Below are positions 1-16,191 of a stretch of DNA of 64,000 bases, piece after piece. Each line of letters begins with the position of its first letter. The first letter of the stretch is position 1. Under the pieces are notes generated by a model. The model made no database searches. It saw only the letters and a list, made by a program, of their open reading frames with translations, and had not been told where the DNA came from. The position numbers and the translations under genes were made by a program. This DNA is from Arvicola amphibius (Eukaryota > Chordata > Mammalia > Rodentia > Cricetidae): positions 115,218,564-115,282,563 of the forward strand of contig NC_052055.2 of the NCBI RefSeq assembly GCF_903992535.2, in the 5' to 3' direction.

Positions 1-78
1 CACTAGGTCTTAGTGGAACCTTGGGGCCACCTCGTGGAGTATCTCCTCTCCTACCAGCTGTGTATAAGGCTTTTAGAA

Positions 79-260
79 AGTGACTGGAAAAATGGCTTAG
101 AGGATAAAGGTATCTGTCACCAAGACCGAGGACCCGAGTTCAGTCCCCAGGCCCACATGGTGGGAGGAGAGGATCGACTGCCACAAGTTGTCCCCTCAGC
201 GCCAAATGTGCACATACAAAATAAGGAAATAAAATGTAACAAAACATTTTAAATACATTT
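79..260 (+). mobile_element. B2 SINE
   Basis: Diverged B2: tRNA-derived head (ACTGGAAAAATGGCTTAG), a box-B-like GAGTTCAGTCCCC, the middle CCCACATGGTGG, and an A/T-rich tail with AATAAAA. It lies in the Upb1 intron. Confidence 0.75.
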
Positions 261-4552
<4,292 letters not shown>

Positions 4553-4723
4553 GTGGCTAAATTTTAAAATGTGTGCGGGGGTGGGGTTCAATACCCAGGC
4601 AGGAGGAGGATAGAATGGGCAAGCACATGGGGAATAACTGCTAATAATGAACACGTGATTTTTCTTCTGGGGACTTGGAAATGTTTGGGGATTCAAAAGA
4701 TGATTCAACAACAATGAAAATCT

Positions 4724-4729
4724 ATTAAA
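4724..4729 (+). promoter_or_regulatory. Upb1: possible Upb1 poly(A) signal ATTAAA
   Basis: ATTAAA about 170 bp after the Upb1 stop codon is the nearest variant polyadenylation hexamer downstream. The surrounding DNA resembles an old L1 3' end, so the real cleavage site could be elsewhere. Only transcript data would settle it. Confidence 0.3.
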
Positions 4730-5164
4730 TGTAACTGGATTGCACACTCTGAAAGAGTTTCGTTTTGCGTGTGCGAATTCTACCTCAAGCTAAGAAATTC
4801 CCAGGTGCTGGGGGCGCATATTCAGCGCTTTGAAAGGAGCAGGCTCAGAGGAGGATGGGAGGGGGGCATGCTTGGGAGTGAGCGGCTTTGACAGACTCCC
4901 CAGCTTCCCGCCTCTACTTGCCATCTGCGTCTATAATGAGACGCCACACGGACCAGGCAGACCTCAGGTTGAGTTCCAATTCCAAGTCGTCTCTGCTCCT
5001 ACCCATTCTTCTCTCCTCTATCCTGGTACAGTCTCAAGGTTCCATCAGCTGCTTGAGGGTCAGTTTGGGAAAATGTGTGCTAGTGGGAAGAGGGTAAAGG
5101 CAAATGAGAGTCAGGGAGCGCACAGCATGACTGAACAGGTGCGTGGGCGCCGCCCTTAGGAAGA

Positions 5165-5335
5165 GCTGAGTTAACTAGCTACAGACAGCTTTTCAGGCAG
5201 GCACAACCTGCCTGAAGCGTGGTCCCATTGTGTTTCCCTGCATGGTCTTGAACTCTGAGGTTCAAACCACCATCCTGTCATAGCCTTCTGAGTAGCTAGG
5301 ACTACGGGGATGTGCCACCATGTCCGGCAGTGTGT
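5165..5335 (-). mobile_element. old Alu/B1-like SINE
   Basis: Reverse-oriented 7SL-like monomer: TTGAACTCTGAGGTTCAAACC, then CTGAGTAGCTAGGACTAC and GTGCCACCATGTCCGGC. High divergence suggests an ancient proto-B1. Confidence 0.6.
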
Positions 5336-5719
5336 CAAGGTATCTTCCAAATGCAATTAAAGTTTATAGTCTGTTGACTGAGTGAGATCATGCCATAAAA
5401 CCAAGGTGGACCTCACTCGGTCTGTTTACAGTGGTAAAGAGCATCCTTGAGCCTTCTGTCGGGAGGAAGGAGTTGTATATAGACAGCAGTTCCAGCCCTC
5501 GGAGAGAGGTTCAACCTGCCTCCCTGACAGCCCTCTGTGGCGCTATTAGACTTACCCAGCCAGCCCCACCATTGCTCCCTTCATGTCCTCAAAACGTCTC
5601 CTAATATCTACTCAGCCTCTGGCTGGGTCTAACTGCTACAGACTTTGATGCCGAAAGCAATCTCAAAGAACAGAATCTTAAGGATGAGCTTTCCTCTTTG
5701 GTTCTGGGCTTCTAGAATT

Positions 5720-5966
5720 CTTTTTTTTTAATTTTATTAATTTTTATTGAACTCTACATTTTTCTCTTCTCCCCTCCCTGCCTCTCCTCTCACCTTCAAC
5801 CCTCTCCCATGGTCCCCATGCTCCCAATTTACTCAGGAGATCTTGTCTTTTTTTCTACTTCTCATGTAGATTAGATCTATGTATGCCTCTCTTAGGGTCC
5901 TCATTGTTGTCTAGGTTCTCTGCAATAGTGATTTGTGGGCTGGTTTTCTTTGCCTTATGTTTAGGT
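5720..5966 (-). mobile_element. truncated L1 3' end with 10-bp target duplication
   Basis: The T-rich left end is the antisense of a poly(A) tail. The body (CTCCCAATTTACTCAGGAG, TTAGGGTCCTCATTGTTG) matches muroid L1 3' UTR as I know it. The flanks repeat TTCTAGAATT at 5710-5719 and 5967-5976. The matching position of the duplicate copy (about 49818) has no insertion. Confidence 0.8.
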
Positions 5967-6996
5967 TTCTAGAATTGTATTCATTTGATTTGGTTTAAGG
6001 ACATTAATGACTCTCTTTCCTATGGCAAACACAGAAGACATTGCTCATAGCATGATGGCAGCTACCACAAACAGATATATGTGGGGCAGGTCACCAGCCA
6101 GTGCCCGAGAGTCCCAGCCTGCCCTTCCCTGATGGCCTTCCCTGTGGGTCTCAGGCTCGCCTAACTCATCGTCACGACAGAAAATTCCTTCTGCTAAGTC
6201 TCTTGCTGTCTTTTATTTCTGTCCATTTTCTTGTGGGTCCCACTTCAGTTTCGACCCTGACTTACGATTAGGTCTCTCAGTTCCCTGCCTAGGTATTTGT
6301 ATAATGGAGCCACGTGACCGTCCTGCTTTATGCTTTAGCATGGTGGTGAGAGAGACCAGATGGTTCGCGAAGGCCCCTGGCCACCGCCAGTGCAGTGCCT
6401 GTGTGGGCTGCGCCCCTTACACCAACCTCAGGTGCAGAAGGTGCAGCTCAGGGGTCGAGGGCTGAACCTGTAGTTGACCAGTGATCAGGGGTGGGAGGCA
6501 GTGTTTTGTAGTTCCATCCTTCCTGTTCCTTATCAGAGAAGGCAGTCTCATTGCCCAGTAGTTAACTTGTGTGAACAACCCCATGCTGGGGATAGGCGTC
6601 CCTAGGCAGCACCTTGGATGACAATGTCCAGTGGAACGGCCTGACCACGTTTGCAATGTCCTTAACCCTTCTGCGCTGCAGGGACAGCCGCCCTCGGACC
6701 TCAGTGTGTGTTCAATTGTCCCTGGAGATGTGGTGAACGCTCTGGTATGGCCCTTCAGCACCCAGCATGCATGTGGTTTCTGGAAGAGGTGTCTAAGCAG
6801 TCTCATACAGAAATGCGGAATTGAGACACACAGTGTTTTTTGATTACATCCACTCCTGTCATTGTCTGGGAAAGAACAGTCAGGCCTGTCTTCAGGGACG
6901 CTGACCCTGCAGAGGTGGGGGCTTCGGGGCTGGACCTGTGCTTGGAACATGGAGATGCTCAGTAAATGTTTGTTGAATGAGCCTGGGGATGGAGGG

Positions 6997-7153
6997 GTTT
7001 TTTTTATTTTACTTATTTATTTATTATGTATATAGTGTTGCATCAGATCTCATTATAGGTGGTTGTGAGCCACCATGTAGTTGCTGGGAATTGAACTTGG
7101 AACCTTGGAAAAGCAGCCAGTGCTCTTAACCTCTGAGCCATCTCTCCAATCCC
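6997..7153 (-). mobile_element. B2 SINE
   Basis: Reverse B2: T-rich tail on the left, GGTTGTGAGCCACCATGTAG, GCTGGGAATTGAACTTGG (antisense box B) and TTAACCTCTGAGCCATCTCTCC at the right. Confidence 0.85.
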
Positions 7154-9480
7154 GGGGACAGAGATTTTATGTCACCATTGCTGATGTCACCAGAGACTCA
7201 GGCAAGAACTGCATTGGTCCAGTGTCCACCACCTCTAGCCCTGCAGGTGCCTGCACCATCTTGGATGAAGCCTTTTGGCCCTGTTTCCCACCTCACATCA
7301 CAGGTACTGAGGCTTTGTCTGGCAAGCACCTTTTCTCTCAGACTATAGATTCCTTTGTTTCGATGCTGGGGAATCAGACCCACGGTCCCATTTCTGTTAA
7401 ACACGCTGTGCCACTGAGGTAACGTTCTGGCGTTTAATTGTGGGTATCTGTGGTGGAGTTAGGTTGGCCAAGTTATACTGTACAAACAACGAAACAGCAT
7501 CCCCCAAAGTAGACGGTATGCCACAAGAAATCTTTGTGAATTAGGGGCTTTCTACATTCCGGGTAAGCTACATCTTCACCTAAAACAAGTCGTAAGAAAC
7601 AAAACAAAAGAAGCCGTCAGCAAAAGTGAAAGCAGACTAGTAGATGAGAGACAAGGGCCCTGCTCCTGAGCTACCCTGAGCTACCCCACAGCAGCGGCTC
7701 ACACTCCAGAAACCAAAAGATGCTAGTCCTGTTTTTACAAAGCGCTGCTGTGCACTGTTCAAAATCAATTAGGGAGGAGTCCTTTAAGCGTGCCTCCTGG
7801 AATTGATTTGTTCTTTAAATGAGCAAAGATATTGGGGGGGGGGGTCAGTTGGATTCCCCATTTGACAACTGTATTTCTCTGGTGTCCTGGCTGCCTTGTG
7901 CAAGGTCCAATCAGCCAACCAGATGTTGTTTCCGTATGCCAACATAAAAGATCTGATGAAACTATAAAGTGGTTGCCACTGCTTACTGCTAGAGCATAAC
8001 TCTGCCCCTGAAGGTAAAGCCCCGGCCTCCACTGCTTCCATCCTTACTGTACCTTTTGCCATCTCAAGTCCCAGAGAACTCTAGAGACATCTTCCAAGCC
8101 TTTTCCACCTGGACTAGAAGACACTCATGTCTCCTGGACTGTTGTGACTGGTGCCAAAGGGACAAATAACTGTGATAGGCATACACACAGTCCATTTTTG
8201 CATAAAAGCCTACTTTGACTGGCGTGGACACTCCTATTCTGGCTGCCAGGAAGCAGTGAGCTAACTGGGGCACATCCTTTGTCTGCCTCTTATTTTGAGT
8301 GTTGCTGGTTGTTGCTGATGTGGAAGCTGCCACTCCCTCCATTTCTAGGTCCTGTGAGTGTTTTTCCTGAGGCTTTACTTCTGCCACTGTCAGGGCTGCC
8401 TACAACTCCCACAGTTCTGCAGCTTCCTCTTCTGTGGCTCTGGACTACTTCCTGTTAGTATCTCCTCCATCCAAGGCACCGTCCTATAGAGCACTTGATG
8501 AGGCATGTCACACCTGTGGTAAGAAAGCAGAAAGCACAGCCATGATGTCAAGAGGTCTAGGGGTTCTTTCCACAGCCATTAGCTGGTCATGTGACTCTGG
8601 TCTTGAGAGAAATGGTCCTTCCCTTGCACCGCAAAACCGATGGATGGATGTGTGTGTCCCTTATTGACTGCGGATTGACTCAGCTTTAGAACTGGCTAAG
8701 GAAATAGTAAGAGAGGCTAGAGAAGCCCTAGGAAAGGGAGAGGGAAATTGGGGAGCTAACAGCTCAGAGGAAGGAAGGGCATGCTGGGCTAATGGGATAA
8801 TTGGATGATCCTCTGAGCTGGGGGCTGCCAGGCTGGGGCCAGCTGGTAGAAGCAGACACAGATAGCACAAGCAAAACAGGGTGCTGGTACAGGAAACAGC
8901 TTGCTGTGAGTGGTGGAGGAAGAGCGGCAGGAGGCAGAGGGTTGGTGGAGGCAGGCCCTTGTCCGGTCAGGTCAGGTGCTTGGCACAGCTGTGGCCTCAA
9001 CAGGACAGCTGAATCACATGAGGCCCTGGGCCCCTAAGGCAATGATTTGGAGCTCAGAATTTACCCAAAGCCCATCTTAGCCCGGCAGAGAGCAGGTGCG
9101 AGGGAGAAGGGTGTTTTCCCAACATGTAGCCCTGGGCCAGTGGGGAAAACAGCCACCTCGGTGGAACCTCCAGATGAAAAGTTTTTGCAGCCCAATAAAC
9201 CTCTCTGCCAATACAATAATCCAAATCAGACCAAATCAAACCAAATTAGAAAAGGCCCAAGTTTAATGGATGCCAGGACTCCCGGGTGGCCTTCCAGTCC
9301 TCAGAGAGGAAATGGGGAAGGAAGATTGGAAAACCAGTCTTGTTTGTTCTCCAGGGTACAATTTAAATACCCTGTGGGAGTGGTGTTGAGCATCTCTGAG
9401 GAGGGAGTCATCTTTGCAGGTCTTTCTCGGAGGTGGAGTCTGGACTGAGGCAACTCCCAGAGGAGGGGGCTTGGGTGCAA
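7154..9480. other. intergenic block without recognised gene
   Basis: A short B4/ID-like piece (antisense, near 7350-7425: ATGCTGGGGAATCAGACCC) and otherwise apparently single-copy DNA. Open frames here are short and unrelated to anything I recognise, and no splice-bounded conserved exon was seen. Confidence 0.4.
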
Positions 9481-9485
9481 CTTTC

Positions 9486-9605
9486 CACCTGAACATTCCA
9501 TACTTTTTGGATATATGGATGCCAGGGGCTAAGGTGACACTTCTAACCAAACATCCCAGACTCTTTGGGTATATGGATGTCAGGGGCTAAGGTGAAGCCT
9601 TAACC
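9486..9605 (+). repeat. two-copy tandem duplication, about 60 bp
   Basis: Two diverged units share ACAT(T/C)CCA-ACT-TTTGG, ATATATGGATG and CAGGGGCTAAGGTGA; the second begins near 9549. Confidence 0.7.
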
Positions 9606-10010
9606 CAAACAGAACCCTAGCTGGTTGACCTAACGTGGCTGTCCTCGTCAGTTTCTGCTGGAAGCTGGAAGCCTGGGTCTGACGATGCGGCTTTTGTTTG
9701 CTGTTGAAATCAGGCCGCCCCAGCATTGTCTGTTGAATGTTACCAGTGAATGAGAAATGAGGACATGACCATTCCTAGGTATGGTTGAGGAGAATGGTTT
9801 TGTTGTAGATAGGAGGGAGAGCCTAGCCAGGGCATCTGCAAAAGTCCAGACTGAACTGGGCCAGGAGAGGAGAGAAAAGGGAGGGAGGGCGAGAGAAGAA
9901 GAGAGAGGAGGAGGCCAAGAGAGGAACCAGGAACCAAGAGAAGGGCCAAGAACCAAGAAGACACATAGTTATAATGACTGGGTTCTATAGGAATCAGAGA
10001 AGCTGGGGGA

Positions 10011-10100
10011 CATGACCATTGACAGCTGACCATCCACATGGCCATTGACAGCTGACCATCCACATGACCATTGACAGCTGACCATCCACATGGCCATTGA
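10011..10100 (+). repeat. 26-bp tandem repeat, three and a half units
   Basis: CATG(A/G)CCATTGACAGCTGACCATCCA-type units start at 10011, 10037, 10063 and 10089. The fifth base alternates A/G from unit to unit. Each unit carries a CAGCTG E-box core. Confidence 0.9.
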
Positions 10101-10393
10101 CATAGTCAGATACTTGTAGCTTTGATAATCAAATGTAAGAACCTGAAAGGTTTGTTAAGTTTTGATAGCGTAGAGCAAGAAGTGGCCTTTTAGAATCAAA
10201 GGAGGACAGGGTGCTGGGATGGATCTCAACAAGCCAAGGGCAGATCAGAGCATAAAATCCCAGTAGTCAGAAGTTTAGAGGACCTGGGAACCTGCCTGAT
10301 TTACTGCCCAATCAATAGAGGAGAGTTGGCAAACCTACCTCTGCTCTTGAAGGCCATGGAAAAGTTCTACAATGTCATGATATGAAGAATTTT

Positions 10394-10451
10394 GTTCTCT
10401 CTCTCTCTCTTCCCCCCCCCCCCGTGTGTGTGTGTGTGTGTGTGTGTGTGT
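10394..10451 (+). repeat. compound microsatellite (TC)n C-run (GT)n
   Basis: Consecutive TC repeats, a C10-like run and about 13 GT dinucleotides. Confidence 0.95.
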
Positions 10452-10609
10452 TTAATAAGCCAAGCCCTACACACAGCAGGAGATGCTGCCCCCCCAAGGA
10501 AGAAAGTACACCAACTGGTTGTCTAGTGTCAGTCTGTCCTGAAAAGACATACAAGTAACATTACATGGACTCAACAGGTTACATTTGGGAATATTTATGT
10601 ATATACAAA

Positions 10610-10960
10610 TACTGTAGCATGAATAATAAAAACCCAGAGACAGATATTGGGGTTCAACTTGAAGGTCAGAAAAGCAAAACAGCCAACCACTGGCTCTTAG
10701 CTCTACCTCAGTCCAAAATGGCCATCCTGACCCCAGGGATCTCAGAATGAGATCTGTGCTTCTGAGAGCTGTGTCTTTCCCCATCTTATATTCCTTTCTA
10801 GGGCTGGGATTAAAGGTGTGCACTGCCCAGTTTCTATGGCAAAATAGTATGGCTACTGGGATTAAAGATGTGTGTCACCACTGCCTGGACTGTAAGGCTG
10901 ACTAGTGAGGCTGTGTTACTCTCTGATCTGCAGGCAAGCTTTATTGATTAAAATACAGAT
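10610..10960. mobile_element. unassigned muroid interspersed repeat
   Basis: Starts near AAAACCCAGAGACAGATATTGGGG. It contains two B1-like GGGATTAAAG(G/A)TGTG(C/T) words 70 bp apart and ends near CAGGCAAGCTTTATTGATTAAAA. I recognise the pattern from rodent genomes but cannot give the family name. Confidence 0.5.
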
Positions 10961-10964
10961 GTAA

Positions 10965-11168
10965 TCACTACAAAAACACATGTATACATACAATAGCAAT
11001 TGATGAAAAAAGAGGCCATGACTTTGAAGGAGAGCAGGGAGGGGCATAAGGGAGGGCTTAGATGGAGAGAAGGAATATGAGAAATGATGTAATTAAAATA
11101 CAATCTCAAAAATAAGCAAAAAAAGGAAAACAAAATAGAATGCCATTAATGAAAAAAAAAAAAAAAAC
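10965..11168 (+). mobile_element. L1 3' UTR fragment
   Basis: AGAGGCCATGACTTTGAAGG..., GGGAGGGCTTAGATGG..., ATGATGTAATTAAAATACAA and A-rich tails at 11118 and 11151-11167 fit the end of a rodent L1. Confidence 0.7.
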
Positions 11169-11169
11169 A

Positions 11170-11883
11170 CCAGAAGCAGCAGCAATGACCCCATCTGCAG
11201 AAATGGGGAATAATCATACCCTTGTAGGATAATGAGTGAGGGATGCTCACTTAGAGACTGCTGTCAAGGCCCAATTGCTATCTACTGGAAAAACTCATAT
11301 CTTTAAGCACTGAGCCTCAGTGTGATGATATTTCAAGATAGTGCCTTTAAGACGGTAAATAAATAAAATAAGCTTATAAGGTTGAGGCCCTAACCTAACA
11401 ACACATGCCCTTAGAAGAAGGTAGAGACACGGGGGACATTTGTGCACAGAGAAGAGGCCTTGTGGGTACACAGTGAGAGGAAAGTCATGGCACACCACAA
11501 GAGAAACCTGAGTTGCCTCATTACAAAAGAACATCCCATTCCAATCTTTCTGTCATCTGTGTGTATATTTAAATCTAAGTCACTCAGCAAGATGTGGTAC
11601 AGTCTCTAAGACAGACCCCAGCAATCGCTGCCTCTCGGTATTCACCTTCCCATCCAGGGATTGTCCTCGTGACTTTCTTTGAATCAAAAGCACAGATAGT
11701 TCCTTGGTTAACAATGAAAATCTCGTTGCAAGTTGGGAACTGCCTGAATGTATAAAGCATTGAAAATGCCCATTCTATTGAATGCCACAGCTCAGAACAA
11801 TTATATTAGCCTACAGATAGGGGGAATAAACCAACACAAAGTGTATTCTAGAGTAAAATGTTTAAAATCTCGTGAAACAACAG

Positions 11884-11920
<37 letters not shown>

Positions 11921-13300
11921 CTCTCTCAACTCCACCACGAAGGTGAATATTCTAACTCCTGGAAGTTGGGGAGTATCTGGAGAGCAATAGTGGGGGGCAG
12001 TTGTCCTGAGATGAGGTATCCTGGTCATTCAACTGTTCCTCTCACCCTAATGACATTTTAGAACTGTCCTATATGGAGTCCTGTATCAGGGGACCAAGGT
12101 CTACAAAGGGCCATGTTGGTGAACCTGACATCAGAGTCCCTTCAACTACAATTAGCTTTAGGCTGAGAACTCAGCTACAACCCGATTAAATGCTCTCAAT
12201 CAGAGGCAGCCAGTCCTTGTAGCTGATCCTTGACCAAAGAAAGAGCTGGATAATACATGTTTGTTGTCTGAAGCCGCAAATATTAAAGTGATTTGTTATG
12301 CGGTAATAGACAGTGACACCCAACGGAGGTAGCATGTGACACAGCAATAAACATCAAATACATAAGACCTGGCTCACATTGTTAATGAATTCCCTTGACC
12401 TCCCCTTGCCCAGAGCAAACTTTGCCTCATTTGAATGTGACAGAGCCGTTCGTTGGTCGTTTTGCACACTGGTGTCACCTCTTTCTTCCTCTCTTGGTGT
12501 TTGTCATTTTCAGTAATTGCAGGCCAGGACCAGCTTAAATTCCTTTTGGCCCTGTGTTTGAACAGAACAAATGTTGGGACAAATAGAGAAAGAAGTTGGT
12601 TTTGAGACGTGAGAATTGAGCCAGAACTGGGCTCTTCATTCGTGTTTGGAAGCTCACTGATGAAGACTTGAGCAGTAAAATTGAAGCAGATGTTCATGTT
12701 GGGAAGAATTGGGTTTCGTCTGTATCAAAATGAGGCCTCCGAGGCAACCACCAGCGGCCAATCCTCCCCGCAACTTGTTTCTGGTGATTTCACCTCCTTG
12801 TGGGCATCTTAGCCTTGTTGGCACTTGTGACCAGCGACAGAGAGAGCAGCTCTTGGTCACTTGAGAGGAAAGGAAGCCCATTATTTTCTCAGGCCTCCTT
12901 GTCTCATTCTTATTCTTTCTGGGGCCTCTGCAGCGGGACTGGCTGAAGGCTGCTTCCTACACGTAGCCCCACTTATTAAAACACAAATCACATCCACAAC
13001 AAACCAAGTGCAAAGGGAAGAGGAAGAAAGGGCTGGAGAGCAGAGTCACTGGGAGTTCAGGCTAAGAATAGAGAGGAACTCTGAGAGCTTCTTGGCTGTG
13101 TGACCTCCTGCAGGGACTTGGCAAGAGGCCGGTGCGGCTTTGTTTTTCTAGGCTTTTTACAGAGAAAGCTGGGCTAGGAGGCAGGAGACTAAGTATCAGG
13201 CTGGGCTCTGATGGGCCGCTCTCCGTGTGACCTTGGATATGTCATTCTTTGTCGATCTCACTTTCTTGTTTATAAATTTAAGAGGTTGGACCAGGCCCCG
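11170..13300. other. intergenic block without recognised gene
   Basis: Contains a (GT)n(GC)n microsatellite at 11885-11921. The remainder shows no exon, RNA gene or repeat that I can name. Confidence 0.4.
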
Positions 13301-13304
13301 AGAT

Positions 13305-13535
13305 CTTTTTAAACGATTTATTTATTTATTTTTATTTTATGGGTTGGGTGTTCAGCCTGCATGTTTATATTCACCATCTGCATGCAGTACCTGTAGAGGC
13401 CAGAAGAGGGCATCAGATCCCCGGAACTTGGGCTACAGAAAATCATAACCAGCCAAGTGAGTGCTGGGAACCCAATCTGTGTCCTCTGGAAGAGCAGCCA
13501 GTGCTTTTAACTGATGAGTCATCATCTTCAGCCCC
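13305..13535 (-). mobile_element. B2 SINE
   Basis: Reverse B2 with a TTTATTTATTTATTTTTATTTT tail-side run (shortened: TTTATTTATTTATT), GAGGCCAGAAGAGGGCATCA, AGTGCTGGGAACCCAATCTG and GAAGAGCAGCCAGTGCTTTT. Confidence 0.85.
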
Positions 13536-14151
13536 TAGACAAGACTTTTAACCAATCAGAAAAGAAACAGGAACACAGAATGAATGCTGTTTGGGCCAGG
13601 GTGGAGCAGCCTGCCTTCTCACCTAGTTATTTCTCTTTAAAAAAAAAAAAAAAGATTTCTTTGACTTATACTTCCTTGTGTATAAAACAAGCTGTTGTTT
13701 TTGCTTCTTTAATTCTTCATAAACCATGAGTCTGGCTTGGTGCTAGAGACACAACGGTAAGTCAGGAAGCTATGTTCATGAAGTTCCCAATTTACCAGAT
13801 GTGGAAGAAAGAAAAAAAAGATGAGCTATAGTTAGTTATGTAAATGAAGATGTAATTGATGCCAGGCTAGGTACAATGGGAGAGAATTATATGTCCTCAG
13901 TAAATGAGGGATAGCTACAATCTCCATCAATTTCAAAGCCTGTGGTCAATCTAGGAGGCAGAGAGAAACACATCTAAATCCAGTTCTTCTCATCCACCTC
14001 CCCCAAATGGCACATCTAAATCCAAGCAAGCCCCAGCCCATTGGAGATGTACTACATGGATCAAGCCCTAGAGACCATCTCCCCTAGACCTTACAGTAGT
14101 GTGCAGAGGGACTCATAATTTGTCATGGCAATAAAACATTTTATACTGGGT

Positions 14152-14275
14152 GGGATAAGATGTGTACGCATTTAATTCCAGCACTCAGGAGGCAGAGGCA
14201 GATGGATCTCTATAAATTCAAGGCCAGCATGGTCTACTTAGAGAGTTCCAAGACAGCCAGGGCTACGTATATGTT
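14152..14275 (+). mobile_element. B1 SINE
   Basis: CATTTAATTCCAGCACTCAG, GAGGCAGAGGCAGATGGATC, AAGGCCAGCATGGTCTAC and AGACAGCCAGGGCTAC are the ordered B1 blocks, moderately diverged. Confidence 0.85.
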
Positions 14276-14687
14276 TCATACCATTCTGTGATTGCAACTT
14301 TTGTGTTCCAAATACCCATGTTTATAAATTAAGAACTATATGAGTGTTGGGAACCCAACCTGGGTCCATTCAATTATGGTAACATTTGACATAGCTTCAG
14401 TTTGTAACATGTAACTATGAATTCATCCTATACCTGAAAGGTTCACGTGTGTGCATAAGATCATAAATAGAAGTGTGGGTTTAGAGAGGCAACCAAAGAG
14501 ATTTTCTTAGAAATGGACCCTGTGAACGTCCCTGAATGTTTACTGCGTGGTTTTAGATAGACAAGAGCAAGGACCAGGATGCCAAGTTCCGTTCTCTACT
14601 ACTACACCCAACAGGTTCTTGGGACTTCTAAAAGATACCCCAGACCAGAGGCGGCTAAGTCCATGCTGCAGGAGCAATGCAAGCCCT

Positions 14688-14821
14688 CCCCCCCCCCAGA
14701 CAGGGTTTCTTTGTAGAGCCTGACCTGGAATTCTCTCTATAGACCAAGCTAGCCTAGAACTCACAGAGATCCACCTGCCTCTGCCCCAGTGCTGGGATTA
14801 AAGGCATGTGCCACCACCCCC
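14688..14821 (-). mobile_element. B1 SINE (host of an LTR insertion)
   Basis: C-run, AGACAGGGTTTCTTTGTAGA, CCTGCCTCTGCCCCAGTGCT and GGGATTAAAGGCATGTGCCA, then CACCACCCCC where the adjacent LTR begins. Confidence 0.85.
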
Positions 14822-14931
14822 TGCTGTGGGACCTCCTTCCGCTCCTTCAGCCAATAGCCTTTAAGATACCAGCCCACTTGGGTGTGGTCTTTTTTGCTTT
14901 TAAAAAGCAGTGGTAGCCCTGTTCTCTCTCC

Positions 14932-14989
<58 letters not shown>

Positions 14990-15246
14990 ACTTTTGGCTC
15001 TCGCTTCTGGCTCTCGCTTCTGGCTCTCGCTCTCACTTCTGGCTCCGCTTCCGGCTACTAGACTCCAATCCTGGTTGTGCAGAGTCAGGCTCTGCTTCCG
15101 ACTCCGGCTACTAGACTCCTTTCCTGGTTGCACAGAGGGCTGTTGTCTAGGACGGTGATCTGTAAGTTTTCCCTTTAAATAAGTAACCCTTTTATTTAAT
15201 CATAATTCCAAACTGGTGTGGGACTGTTTTGTGACTTACTCCTTCA
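14822..15246 (+). mobile_element. solo LTR with 6-bp target duplication
   Basis: 425-bp unit with TG...CA ends (TGCTGTGGGACC ... TACTCCTTCA) flanked by ACCCCC at 14816-14821 and 15247-15252. It includes a TTTTAAAAAG TATA-like box (about 14898), a (CT)n tract (14935-14984), short CTCGCTTCTGG repeats and a TTTAAATAAGTAACC end region. A 6-bp duplication is usual for class II (ERVK-type) elements. No internal retroviral region is present. Confidence 0.75.
14935..14986 (+). repeat. (CT)n microsatellite inside LTR
   Basis: About 25 uninterrupted CT dinucleotides. The same LTR family is CT-rich here by design, so this is probably an expanded internal tract. Confidence 0.95.
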
Positions 15247-16045
15247 ACCCCCCTGCTGTAAGCCCCACTTTCTGTCAGGTAACAAAACATCTCTTGATGA
15301 CTGGCTCTGAATCCCTTAGGTTGGGAGACCTACTAATGATAAGCTTCCTTAACACGGGCATCCACCTTACCCCTAAGAGCTGGTTTTGTAACTTATAAAA
15401 TGGGGACCTTAGATGATACCAGACATCGCACTGAGTGCTAGAAGTTGAGTCTCTGTAAGAACTTGCTTTATAATAAACTCGATGTTTACTACGCTGACGT
15501 ATGAGCTATGTAACCTCAGGCATGCGACCACATACTCAAAACCTGCTATACTCTTTTAGAATAACTTTTACAAAAATGAAAATGATGTCAGTTGATAATT
15601 TTTGGAAGTAAAACACTTCATAATACCCCATAATAATTGCTGACAAAGGGTATGAAAAAGTTCTGACTACTGAAGACATGTTTGCACAATATCATGACTT
15701 TAATTAACACCTCTCAAGCTTACATTTTGAAAAACAGATAATTTTGTTATATGTAAACTTTTTGCCATAATGCTGAAAACATATTACTATACTAAGAAGC
15801 ATTGGAGTTTACACTTTAGATGCTTCAGTCACTTGGTTCATGGATGTATCTTTTGTTGCATTGTTCTGGATTTTTTTTAATTTGGTTTAGTTTGATTTTT
15901 TTTGACATGACATCTTGTCATACAGCCCCCCCCACCCTACCCACAGAACTCAGGTTATTCCTGTCTTTGCTCAAGATTTATGATCGAAGTTTTGTGCCAC
16001 CCTACCCAGCTGTAAAGTATATATCTTGGTTTGTTTGTACTTGTT
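15247..16045. other. intergenic block without recognised gene
   Basis: AT-rich DNA with no recognised feature. Short open frames only. Confidence 0.35.
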
Positions 16046-16191
16046 TACTGAGACAGGTTTTCTCTGTATAACAGTCCTAGCTGTCCTGAAACTAGCTCTT
16101 GTAGACCAGGCTGGCCTTGAACTCACAGAGATCTTCCTGCCTCTGTTTCCCAAGTGCTGAGATTAAAGGCATGCACCACCACCACCTGGTC
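16046..16191 (-). mobile_element. B1 SINE
   Basis: AGACAGGTTTTCTCTGTATA, CTAGCTCTTGTAGACCAGGC, TCTTCCTGCCTCTG and GATTAAAGGCATGCACCACC. Confidence 0.9.

Noticed and set aside
6417..6950. Longest open frame on the - strand in the intergenic part (177 codons)
   Set aside because: It lies in the segmental duplication; its counterpart in copy B is interrupted by an LTR and base changes. There is no recognisable domain, no signal or membrane segment, and no exon borders.
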